A stretch of DNA of 64,000 bases. It comes from Antitrichia curtipendula (lineage: Eukaryota; Streptophyta; Bryopsida; Hypnales; Leucodontaceae). Every line of letters begins with the position of its first letter. The first letter of the stretch is position 1. Both the position numbers and the translations under genes were made by a program. The stretch spans positions 43,589,912 to 43,653,911 of the forward strand of contig OX579636.1 in NCBI GenBank assembly GCA_951230915.1. Direction: 5' to 3'. The notes under the pieces were generated by a model. It ran no database searches. It saw only the letters and a list, made by a program, of their open reading frames with translations, and was not told where the DNA came from. Below are positions 47,298-57,307 of the stretch, piece after piece.

Positions 47298-50200
47298 TCA
47301 CTTGTGATTCAGAGTCATGGCTACGCCAGAAGCGAAGTGTGTCAACTCGATGTCTAGTTCTGCAACGATCTTGTTCACGTCCATAGAGATGTCTGGCGGA
47401 CTCACCACACCTCTGTTGAGCTGCAGGAGAGCAAACACAGAAAAACACGAAATTAAAGATAAAGACAATCGTTGCAGATGGGTTTCAAGCTCGCAAGACC
47501 TCTCAAAACATGAAAATCATGGGACCAGGTAACGTGAAAGGAGAGCCATATTTAGAAAAATAACCACAGGAGGAGTGGCAAGGAATGCTATTTCAATAAC
47601 AAGACTGTACAGCACATGGACTTTACCAGACATAAACTTGATATTTGGATTTTGATCGATCATGCTCAATCAAGGGTCTAAAAAAAACGACACCATAAAG
47701 CTAAGCAAAAGGTCATAAGACAAGGTAGACAAGCCTATTACCACCCTGATTTGCAATTTGAATATCTTGGGGTCAACTCCAAGAGGGGCATATATTTTTC
47801 AGAGGTGTGAGTTGGTTTCACAAATAAACCCAAGTGGAATTATAATTTTTTGATTAAAATTGTAATTTCTATGCATTTTTGAAGTGGTTTACCCTGAAAT
47901 TACAAAACCGTCCATGGAGTGGAATCATAAATGTCCTATAAACAACCCATAACTGCCTTCCATATATCTATTAGCACTTAAAGTATTCACCAGTAGAGGC
48001 TTGACACATTAAACCTTGTTTGACATAATGCATTGCTTTTGTCAGAAAATTGACGGATTTGAATGAGTTTTGTAGTGGAATTGGAGCTCAAAGTTGGATG
48101 ACGGAAATAGGTAGTTGGCGGAAATACACTAGTTTACCTCTATGCTCCTCATATCTAGTGCTTTGTTGCCATCTCTTCCTTGAGACTATATATTAGATAA
48201 CCAATGAACCGCACTAGTGGCCAATAGGTTATCGTACATAACAGGTACATTTTTCAATCCCAGCCTTTGATCTTCACAATCCAAGAGTGTAGGAAGCAAG
48301 TTGAAAGGAAAGAAGGTTATGTATTAGATAACCGACGAGCCGCGGTAGCGGCGAGTAGGTTATCGGACATAACCGGTTGTTCACGTTTCAATCACAACCT
48401 TTGATCTTCATGATCCAAGGGTGTAGGAAGCAAGTTGAAAGGAGAGAAGGTTATGAATTACAACTTGTTATGGCAATGGTGATGGGTTGCCAATGGGACG
48501 GTGCCACGTGAGTGTTGAAAACTCAACAACCGGTTATGAGTTGCAACTTGTAATGGCACTGGTGACAGGTTGCCAATGGGACAGTGCCACATTAGCGTTG
48601 AAAAGTCAACAACCGGTTATGAAACATAAAAAGAGAGTTATCTGGTTAAAAGACCACTCACTACTGTTTGCGATGAGACCCTCCTGACAAGCTTCGTGTC
48701 GTAGCCTCGCACATGAGCCACAGTCTCGGCCATGGCAGCTCGAGAAAGACGATCTGGACCTCCCACGTTCAAGCACAGATGCATAGGATGCTGCACTCGT
48801 GCAAAATGTTTCTCCATGAGAAGCCGAATCGCGTGCACCACATCCTTCACATAAACAGGGCACCGATACTCATCTTCAAAGAACTCGCCCCCTGCTCCAC
48901 TCGACAGCACGCCATCCATCCACTGCAAACCACCATTTGGGTGAGCAGCTTTGTCACCTCAAACACTCAACCCTCTCTAATGACACACTCTCAATTTGCA
49001 AATTCCTTTGTATTTCCGAAGAATCTGTCCCGAATAACTCCCACATGCCAAACTCTTAAAATGCCACTCTATAACCGCACATTCCTCGTAAACCCTGAGA
49101 AGCTTTCATGTTGTACTGACATTTACTTCCAAGCGTGAACACATGTGAGTGCATTTAGAAGTTTAGTGTACATTTGTCCCCTTTTACAGTATCATAAGAG
49201 AGGGCTGTCTCCACCCCCAATGTGCGTCAACGAATTCCAATTCAATCTTTACAGACTTGAGATGAAAGTGGAAAGAGGAATGCGCTACCTGGACGGGAAG
49301 GGTCTTGGGAAGCGGGACAAACGGCTGAGGCCCATATATGATGCTGCTTCGCAAAATGGCATAATGGCTGTAGTTCGACTGAATGTACCTCTCAGCTGCC
49401 ACCTTCGTCTCCCCATAAGTATTCACAGGCTTCGTCTCGTCACTCTCCTTGTAAAACGACTTCACACCTTCGTACACTGCGCGCCACACGCACATCCATC
49501 GGATGAGGAACCCACTTAGACGCACCCCTTTTTACAAAGCACTTAGTGTCATCTAAATACATGCCTCGAAAGAAATGAGATACTTGTAAGTTCTACTGAT
49601 ACATTGTACATGTCATTTTTCATGGTTCAAGAGTGGTCTGGGCTTGTCATTAGAACCCTACTACTTCAACAATTTGTAACTTATTCATTCAATATCCAAA
49701 TACGACATATTTTAGTGCGTTGGGCGAGGCGTTGGGTCCTAAACAAACGAGTGGACAAGACCCAACAGCACAAAATAAATCAGATTCTATTCTAATGATA
49801 AAAAACACTAAAGACAGCTGAAAGACACGGGAATGACTTCCCTAAATCAGAAAAAACTGCGTGCATATAAAACTTGCAATTGGGTTCCGGTGATGGTACC
49901 TTGGTCAGTGGAGAGGTGAATCAGAAAGGGTGACTGCGCAACATCCAAGGAGTTCAGCCATCGAACCAAAACGGAAGGCACGTTGATGACCATGGCTGCC
50001 TCTGGATCTTGCTCACAAGCACGAGGTACTGAGATGGCCGCGCAGTTGATCACAACCTCCGGCTGCGCCCTCCATACCCCAACATGAAAAGCAATTTAGA
50101 CTCCTTGCTCCCAAGAATTCTCAAAGCTGAGCGTGTTTTAAAAGGGACTTACGGTGTTTAGCGACTTCGAAATCTCGTCTAATCCATCGCCGCTACGAAG

Positions 50201-50386
50201 ATCCAGATGAAAGGCCAGCACATTGGGAAGCTTCTCCACGAGTTGAGCAGGGGCAGGATGGGAGTTGTAGGTGTATGCCAATGTATAATCGCATGATGCC
50301 AGAGCTTCCAAAACGTGAAGCCCTAGGTATCCAGAGCCCCCAACCAGCAAGATCACTTTTTTTTTCTCCCGTCCAGACAGGTCCAT
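47298..50386 (-). CDS. RmlD/MAT2B-like extended short-chain dehydrogenase, 5 exons, 322 aa
   Basis: Exons on the minus strand: 50386-50153, 50062-49900, 49476-49289, 48922-48662 and 47420-47298. All junctions are GT-AG and all phases join. The product is an NAD(P)-binding extended SDR of the dTDP-4-dehydrorhamnose reductase / methionine adenosyltransferase regulatory subunit (MAT2B) family. Visible landmarks are the nucleotide-binding turn GGSGYLG (residues 16-22), INCAAIS (83-89), the STD strand (129-131) and the catalytic-type pair YGETK (Tyr153, Lys157). The C-terminal substrate domain has EDEYRCPVYVKDV and LNVGGPDR, as in plant MAT2B-like proteins, and ends with PPDISMD and a short tail. 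The ATG at 50386 is the first in frame and gives the usual short N-terminus before the Rossmann fold. Length is normal for the family. It is probably cytosolic, since no signal or membrane segment is seen. Whether it reduces a sugar nucleotide or acts as a regulatory subunit cannot be told from sequence. Confidence 0.93.
47728..47993 (+). repeat. Dispersed direct repeat, copy 2, inside intron 4 of the RmlD/MAT2B-like gene
   Basis: About 265 bp matching 39187-39450. Because it lies within a spliced intron of a conserved gene, it marks one of the events that enlarged the intron. Confidence 0.85.
48191..48452. repeat. Two-copy tandem repeat, 131-bp unit, in intron 4
   Basis: Units start at 48191 and 48322 with TATTAGATAACC and share the GGTTATCG(T/G)ACATAAC block, CCTTTGATCTTCA and GTGTAGGAAGCAAGTTGAAAG. 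The second unit is GC-richer (CGCGGTAGCGGCGAG where the first has CACTAGTGGCCAA), so the copies have diverged since duplication. Confidence 0.85.
48461..48624. repeat. Two-copy tandem repeat, 83-bp unit, in intron 4
   Basis: Units start at 48461 and 48544 with CAACTTGT(T/A)ATGGCA. Each carries GGTTGCCAATGGGAC, GTGCCAC, GTTGAAAA and CAACAACCGGTTATGA. The first copy has GCCACGTGAG, containing the palindrome CACGTG (a G-box core); the second copy has lost it. This duplication directly follows the 131-bp one. Confidence 0.85.
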
Positions 50387-51299
50387 TGCCGCTCGATCTC
50401 TGACTCAACCCACACAGACACCCACATTAGAAAAAAAACATCGAACGCCCACAAACCACGAGATTCCAGAAGCATTTTGCAGATCTCCAGCTTCTTGCTC
50501 AGATTCAGTTGGGACATCAGTGCAGGCAGGAATGAGACGGTACCTTTGCACGGATTACAAAATTTCAGGTTGGAGAAGAAGGATGTTCGCTCTTTCGCCA
50601 CCCGAGGCGCCGTTAAACCTGGCTCAAGCTACCGTCTGTTCCGGAATTCGGTGCCCAAGAGCTCTCCCGAAGGAAAGATGCTCAATACATCAATATTTCC
50701 ACCGAAATTATTACAGAGCTACCGCGTGCTCCTATTTTAACATCGCTTTCTTTGATAAGTTATCGCAACCTGTGTTCTCCACCAAACCCAGGGTCTCCTA
50801 TAGCTTGATACCAGACTGGTAAGCAAATGTTAAGAGTTTCCACTTGTAAATTTAAGAAAAGTCACACTGTAGTGACCACAATTTCTGATCTGACCCCTTG
50901 AAGGATTGATAAAAATTCCAGTTGTGGAAAGATAGTTCACAAAGTGTAACCCTATTTCTCTGAGAAAGTAAGAATAGTTATGAAATTATGAAGTAATATG
51001 CCCATAATTGTTAGTAAATCACTCCCCAAATCAACAAAAATGGTCATCTTGCTCACCTGATATGGCCACAATATTGTTCTAAATGGTCACAATGTCAACG
51101 CCCCAAAATGGCTTCATTTTTATAACCAAATGTGACATAATCCTATTGTTGCCACTAAGACAATCCTAATTAAGCACTAACTTAAATGCAAATCCCATAA
51201 AGCCCATTGCTTCATTTATCTCCGTAAGGTACATTTGAACTTCTAAAGTTAGGCAATAAGGTAGGAGTCTCTAAAAGAGCTTTTAGCTAGCTCTTTGAA
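50387..51299. other. 5' flank of the RmlD/MAT2B-like gene
   Basis: About 400 bp next to the start codon are GC-richer than the surrounding DNA and probably hold the 5' UTR and promoter. Open plus-strand frames at 50477-50740 and 50520-50822 look like chance products of this composition; they match nothing I know and are not called. Beyond about 50830 the sequence returns to AT-rich DNA without recognised features. No convincing TATA element was identified. Confidence 0.4.
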
Positions 51300-51666
51300 G
51301 GCTGGACCACCTTTTTCATAGGTTGTCGTGGACAAAATATCTTTAGATCATTTTTCAGAGAAAGAAAAATAGATGTGGAACCTAACACAAGGGGTTTTGT
51401 ATTTTTCCAAGCATTTTTGAATTACTTATAAATTTTCAAATATTTGAGGCATAGGCACCTATTTGTGACCATAGGTGTCCCAAAATCCATCCACTTGCAA
51501 CTTGTAAAGAAATGTGTGAAAATCAAAGACAATAATTGGCTTTTGCAAAAGAAAAACAATTTTTCCTCCATTCATTCAATTGCTAAAGTGGTCCATTTAA
51601 AGATCACCTCATTTCCATATAATAGGGATGATCTCAAGGAGAAGAGTGCTTTTAGAGCCTCCTACC
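51300..51666 (+). repeat. Dispersed direct repeat, copy 2 (partner 26890-27272)
   Basis: About 365 bp matching 26890-27272, ending exactly where the TTAA-family element at 51667 begins. Confidence 0.85.
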
Positions 51667-52250
51667 TTAATCCCTAAAGGACCGGTTGTCCCCTCAAGGG
51701 ACAATTTGGGTTCATGTAGGTTCCTATTGTCTTAATTTGAAGTGATTTTTTTTGAGATTTTTTGAGGTTGTGTAGTTTTGCGAGAGCTTTGTGGATATAT
51801 AATTTTTGTTTCAATTGAATGCTGGATGAAAAAGTTATGGCTCAATAAGCAAGAAATGGAGATTGGCGGGCAACCCTCAAAAAACTACAAAAAGTAAAAA
51901 AAAAAATTGAATTTCTTTCCTAAAATATTATGTTTTTATCTATACGTGAAGCTTTTGATTCATTCTATTTGGACTAGGGATGAGAAAGTTATGGACAATC
52001 TTAGTTTTGGGGCAATTTAAGCATCTTCTTAAGAAAAAACTTTTTGTCCAACTTTGAATGCTAATATCTTCCAATCCGTACTCTCAAATTTGATGAAATT
52101 TTTACTACATGATCTCAAAAAATTTAAGTACAAAATCCTACAGTTAAATTCCAAAAAAATATTTTTTTTGGTTTCCTTAAGCGAATGCAGTAGAAGTGGT
52201 AGTTTTGAGTGGTTTTTGATAGAAAATACCCTAGGGGCTTTAGGGATTAA
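51667..52250 (+). mobile_element. TTAA-family element, short form (584 bp)
   Basis: Ends TTAA-TCCCTAAAGGACC and GGGGCTTTAGGGA-TTAA, with subterminal palindrome TTGTCCCCTCAAGGGACAA. The left flank is a repeat whose other copy (27255-27276) continues through TTAG at the same point, consistent with insertion at a TTAA-like site. Confidence 0.85.
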
Positions 52251-54108
52251 CCCTTAAGCGCCCAATGTGTATTCAGTATTAAAATCCAAACCTTTGTAAA
52301 CTCATTTTAATCAAAATATCATCTAACAAGAGATCCACATAAATTGACCGTACTGATTAGTAGTGGAGACAAGCTCAAAACTCTAGGGAAAAGAACACAT
52401 CCTTTGACCGTACTATTGAAAATGTTATAATAGTCAAACAAGGAAATCTTTAAATTTCAAGAGACATGATCCTATTGCTAGGGCACTCAAGAGCAAAAGA
52501 TTGGAGCAATGTAGCCGGAGAGCTTGCTTTCACATGTATAATCATGTGGGGCACCCCCAACCTTTGTAAAGTATAGTGTACCATGCTATAACAATGTGCA
52601 AAATGGAGTACTAAAGTTAGCCAAGCTTAACTTGACAATCCAAAGAAAGAAAGATTTCAATGTTTATAGTGTAGTAGTATGGAGGATGGGTAGTTGACAC
52701 CCAATTAAATGTTAGTGCATCTTCAATACAATTCCAATAGGAAAGTTGACATTTGAGCTTTGCCTTATTCCAATGATCCTTTTCAATAATATTGTATTTA
52801 TTCATGAACATTGAAAAATTGTTGTTTTCTACTTAAACATCTTATTTCAATAGTGCGACACTTGCATTCTTCTTACCTTGATATTCTCCTAAAGTTTGTG
52901 TGCATTCTTCCTACCCATGAACTTCCAAAAGTGAGTGTATTAAAAAAATTCAATGAATTATTAAACTAATTATATTCCTACAATCCTCAATCAAATTAAT
53001 CATAAGAGTTATATAATAAGGGCTTTAAAGGTCAAAAAAATCTAAAATCATGGCATCCTACGTTTCACCTTGTATTATTTTTTTCATCTCTTTGAGTTTT
53101 AAGTAATAATACCATCTTTAACATTAGTAAGCAAATTAAAACATTCCTCTCAATATTTTGCTAGAGGTACAATATTTTGTAGTTGCTAGATTCCTAACTA
53201 CAAGAAAATAGAGAGCAACAAGTTATAAGTGTTTGAGATTTCATGTGTTAATAATGTCATGTCAATAATTCAATGGAGTGAATTTTTTTACAATAGACCA
53301 AGTGCACCTTTACAAATACAATTCTAGTCAAGCATCAAAGTTATAAAACAAGATATTTGAAAACAAGAAAAACAAAAAAGTTGGCAATACTCAAATTAAC
53401 AAACTTTTATCTTGGGTGTGAAGAAGCCCCCCCCATCCTATGAAGGCCCAACATGAATTACTAAACCATTCATTCCATAATCAAGACTGAGACCAAGATT
53501 TTTACTTTCAACAAATTCTTATTGACATGCAAACTTTTTTATACGGAATATTTGGCAAGATATATATATTTTTTCAATAGATGAAATCTCTAAATTGCTA
53601 CCAAATCTTAGGACAATATCACTCTATTTTGGATGAATGCACAGTAGTTGGGATGAATACATGAGTTTTCATCCATATATTGTAGGTTTGATCCATTTCC
53701 GTGGATGTAAATAGCTTCGTCACTCCAGTGGAGATCGCATTCTGCACTGCCCAAAATAAATGAAAAAAAACACCCTGATCAACTGACCCCACACCAAAGC
53801 CCAGTGGGACGAGTTTGGTGACATTAAAGAGGTCTATGTGGATTACAGAATTTTCGTACTGTCCTGACGGACTGGCAGACGTGCGACACCGAAGACATGG
53901 CCAGGTCGTGTCGGCACTAATCAATCAGCCAGATGCAGATCTACGAAACTTGAAATCTACCCACACCGTACACCTTACCAGAAACAAGAGAATCGACACA
54001 AGTCGGACTCCCATAATGCATCCCAGTGCAAAAGACGAAATCATAAAAGATGCAATGACATCCATTCATTTCCGAGATCTTCAGCATCTGAACCGTGGAA
54101 CCTAAAAG
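52251..54108. other. Intergenic DNA; gene-like island at about 53690-54100
   Basis: 52251-53600 is AT-rich with no features. From about 53690 the composition rises and a minus-strand frame (53924-53619) reads HIDLFNVTKLVPLGFGVGSV and ISTGVTKLFTSTEMDQTY. I recognise no family. It may be a decayed gene or the promoter and leader of the TMEM115-like gene, whose first coding exon may lie at 54109. Confidence 0.35.
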
Positions 54109-57100
54109 ATGAGAGTCTCCGTAAGAAAGAGCTTCTCGCTTGTCACATCGGATAGAGGAAGAACTCGCACTTTGCTCACATTAGAGGAGTCCATAGCGGC
54201 GGGGAATATCTCAAACAGGTTGTTTCTTGAATCGCGCAGGAGCGCTAGGAGCGAATCGGATCGACACAATGAGCGCCCCTGGAGCAATCGCAGGGGTGTG
54301 TTAAATATCTTTCATTGATTTCGGTCGAGTTGATCCATTTTGCCGTTTCCTTCTCTTTCTTTACTATTGCTATCCCGTTGATCTGTTGATGATTTGGTGT
54401 CTCTTGATTTCCTTCAATCACAATAGGTGAAGCTGCATTTAATTTTCTTCGTTTAATCCCGTACTTGAAAACTACACTGCGAAATTGCATCGATTTTGAA
54501 GTTGTGGAGTAAACCCTAACCCTCAAACTGTCGCAGCCCGTTTCTGATTGTGGGGAAATTTGATTGCTCTTCAATCCGACACGTTGTGCACAATATGATA
54601 AAACCTGGATTGCTCGATGCTTGTAGCAGGATTGTTCACTGGGCTAGTGTTATAAACTCATGCTCTGTTTTCGATGCCATTGACCAGTTATGCTTTCTCA
54701 GTCTCACGTCACGTAAATCATTTCCGGATTGTGAACTCCGGGAAAATCAGCAAATGCACCGCACCTGCTGAAAATTTGGAAAAATGTCGGTTTAGTGGAG
54801 GTTATGTTTGTCTTTATGTTTGAGTGTATCGAATCTATCTGCATTTCGATTTTTCTCACTCAGGGGTTAGGGTTTATTATTTACTTCTGGTGTGTTGGGA
54901 AATGTAATTCTGCCCTAATGGCTCATGCATATTGGACTGCACTCTGACATGGATTGTTGGATTACAGACTGGAGGACTTTTCTCGGGTTTTACTCGACTT
55001 TCAAAAGGCCTAGCTGCAGTTCTTGTCATGGGCTTTGTCGCCAATGCCATTTTCCCTCGCACTGTCTCTGATACTGTTGCTTTGATTCCCGGAAAGTAAG
55101 GACCTAAACTGAACATCTTCTGGTCGTCGATCGGAGTCAATGTAGTTGTGAGGGAATCTGTCGTTTCGGTCGCTGTGGGAAGCAATTGACAGAATTGAGA
55201 AATGAACCGCGCATGTCAGAATTCTTCAAGCAGTTTGGATGAACTTAGAAACGCATTTTTTTTTATGTAGAAATCTGCACTTTTTGCTTCCAGCGCGCAT
55301 ACTTGCTTCAATTTTGAGCCTCTATACGTTTTGAGTTTTTACTTCGTTTTTCCGCACCTTGTTTGCAGATCTATACCGTATGTGTGGAATATCGTCACAG
55401 CGGGCTACTTTGAGACATCCATTTTTGGTGTAAGCTTCTACCCTGGCATCGCAATATAATTTGTTGACGAAGCACTGTGATTAATATCATTCTCCTATAG
55501 CGTTTTGGACCTCCTGGCTGATGCTTTGTCTTGATTATACAAGGTGTAGGCTTTGTTCTTGTTATTTTCACTCATCTGCTTCAACGAGGACATACTTTGG
55601 GGTACTGTGAGATGTGTTTCCGTCTTCTAACTATTGGCCCTCCGCAACGTTCTAGCGATTGACAACGTGCTTTATTGGCTCTCTGCTACTCTTATACCCC
55701 GTTTTCTTCACTCTGCAGTTGGCGGTGAGCATTGCATCTCTACTTGTTGTAGGAAGGCACTTGGAGCCTTTCTGGGGTTCAAGAGAGTTTCTGAAGTTTA
55801 TTGTCTTCGTTAATCTCTTCACGTGTGCAAACACCTTCGTTCTTGCCATCTTCCTTTACTTCATCACAAGACAAGGAGGCTATCTGTGAGTTGAACACCC
55901 CCCTGGCTTATTTTTCAGAGGATGTAGTTTGGATATTTTGAAATTTTGGAGGAGAAGAGTAATGGAGCTTCATATTTCTTGAATATAATGCCACTTCTTT
56001 TAGAGCTGAAGCAAGCAAGGTCAAGCAAGCTCTTGCGTTACTGGGTGTGGAAGGGTTCAATTGCAGTCTAATACGGATGCTCAGTTCCATATTAGCTAGT
56101 TCACAGCAATCGACTTTCAATCTTGGGCAGTTAACTGAATACTGGAGCGTTCATTTTGTTTATATTAGATGCTTGGACTTGGTTGATTATTTCACTGCTG
56201 ATCATTTTTTATACCTTGCAGATATGCACCAATATCTGGGTTCCATGGAGTGTTAGCTGGGTTTCTTGTAGCAGTAAAACAGATCAATCCGGAACAAGAA
56301 ATACCATCTCCTTTTAAACTGCGTGCTAAGGTATTCTATGCTGTGATAATTTGCTTTGGCGTAGAGGAGCATTAACTTATACATGAGAGATTCTGGCAAG
56401 GACTAATTGGTGGTTTATTTATGAGCTGGATTTTGTTCTGGACTGGTTTCTGAGCAATAATTGATGGATGCAGTGGTCTCCTTCACTTTTTGTGACTTTC
56501 GCGACCATCAGCAGCCTCTTCACCACTGAGCCAATTCAATACTTAGCTTTCATTGTGTTTGGCACGTATGGAGCCTGGATGTACCTGCGTTACTTCCAGA
56601 GGAAGCCTGAGGCAGGACTGAAAGGCGATTCAAGTGCTGAATTTGCCTTTGCGACCTTCTTCCCAGCACCCGTACAGTATGTGTTCTTTGACCTGCCAAT
56701 TCTCATTTTCTCAAGTGTATCTTGTGAGGTGGAATATTTCTTGTTAGTGTCCTCAGTTGGATCAGGGACATAGCCTTCTTCGTATCGGGTGCTGGCTGCT
56801 GCTATTCTTCACCTCGACTCTTTACTTTGGATCTTTGAGATTTAAGTTTGGTACGAGACCGTTATCAGTCGTGTAATACCAAATTGCTTATTCTTCTTTC
56901 ACTCCAGGCCTTTCGTCAATCCAATCTCAGCCATCTGTGAGAAGATATTCTGTCGGCAGAGAGGTCCCATATTTGATGAAGGACCAGGCGATGAACCAGG
57001 AAAACCCCTACCAGGATCAGATGCTGTTGAGGCTAGCAGACGAAGGTATAGTATCTTTTGCTCCTGTTAATGGAACACATAACAAACGAGAACAGTTGTC

Positions 57101-57307
57101 AAGTCTACGAGTACTGTAGTTCTGGTGAAATTCGAGATCCTTAAATTTCCACTAAGGTGAACCGTTGCTTGTGAATACAGGGAGAGAGGTGCTCGTGCTC
57201 TTGAGGAAAGATTAGGTTCGACTGCTAAAGCTGTTCCAGATGGATTACCGCTGAAGACCTCTTCAAAAGGGAGTCTTGAAGCCATAGGATCTGATGATCT
57301 TGTCTAA
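54109..57307 (+). CDS. TMEM115-like rhomboid-fold membrane protein, about 310 aa
   Basis: Exons 54968-55095, 55369-55429, 55719-55885, 56222-56330, 56474-56676, 56908-57045 and 57181-57307 join in phase with GT-AG junctions. The first coding exon is uncertain. ATG AGA GTC TCC at 54109-54120 followed by a strong GTAAGA donor gives MRVS and 314 residues; an ATG TCG at 54784 with a weaker donor is an alternative. The body matches plant DUF1751/TMEM115 proteins: GFTRLSKGLA, IPYVWNIVTAGYFE, LEPFWGSREFLKFI, PISGFHGVLAGFLV, VFGTYGAWMYLRYFQRK and a cytosolic tail with PLPGSDAVEASRRRERGARA. There are about five or six hydrophobic segments. The family has the rhomboid fold but lacks the Ser-His catalytic pair, and the human member acts in the Golgi in retrograde transport with the COG complex. 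The same role here is inferred from family. Confidence 0.92.
54121..54967 (+). other. Probable intron 1 / 5' leader of the TMEM115-like gene
   Basis: The acceptor ATTACAG at 54961-54967 is firm because the downstream frame opens with the conserved N-terminus. The donor is either GTAAGA at 54121 (strong consensus) or GTTTAG near 54790. The first 200 bp are GC-rich and carry a minus-strand open frame (54245-54574) that shows no family features and is not called. Confidence 0.5.

Larger units (their letters stand above)
47421..48661 (-). other. Large intron 4 of the RmlD/MAT2B-like gene (1,241 bp)
   Basis: This intron is far longer than the other three (90, 423 and 366 bp). It runs from a GTGAGT donor at 48661 to a CTGCAG acceptor at 47421. 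It contains a dispersed repeat copy (47728-47993) and two head-to-tail duplications (48191-48452 and 48461-48624). It seems to have grown by repeat insertion and local duplication. No second gene is seen inside it. Confidence 0.85.

Noticed and set aside
48713..49138. 141-codon plus-strand frame, and the similar frame at 49145-49519
   Set aside because: Both are antisense to coding exons and introns of the RmlD/MAT2B-like gene and show no family of their own.
50477..50822. Plus-strand frames upstream of the RmlD/MAT2B-like gene
   Set aside because: They overlap the likely 5' UTR and promoter and match no family; GC-rich composition explains the openness.
54245..54574. 109-codon minus-strand frame
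   Set aside because: It lies in the probable leader or first intron of the TMEM115-like gene, with no recognisable domain.
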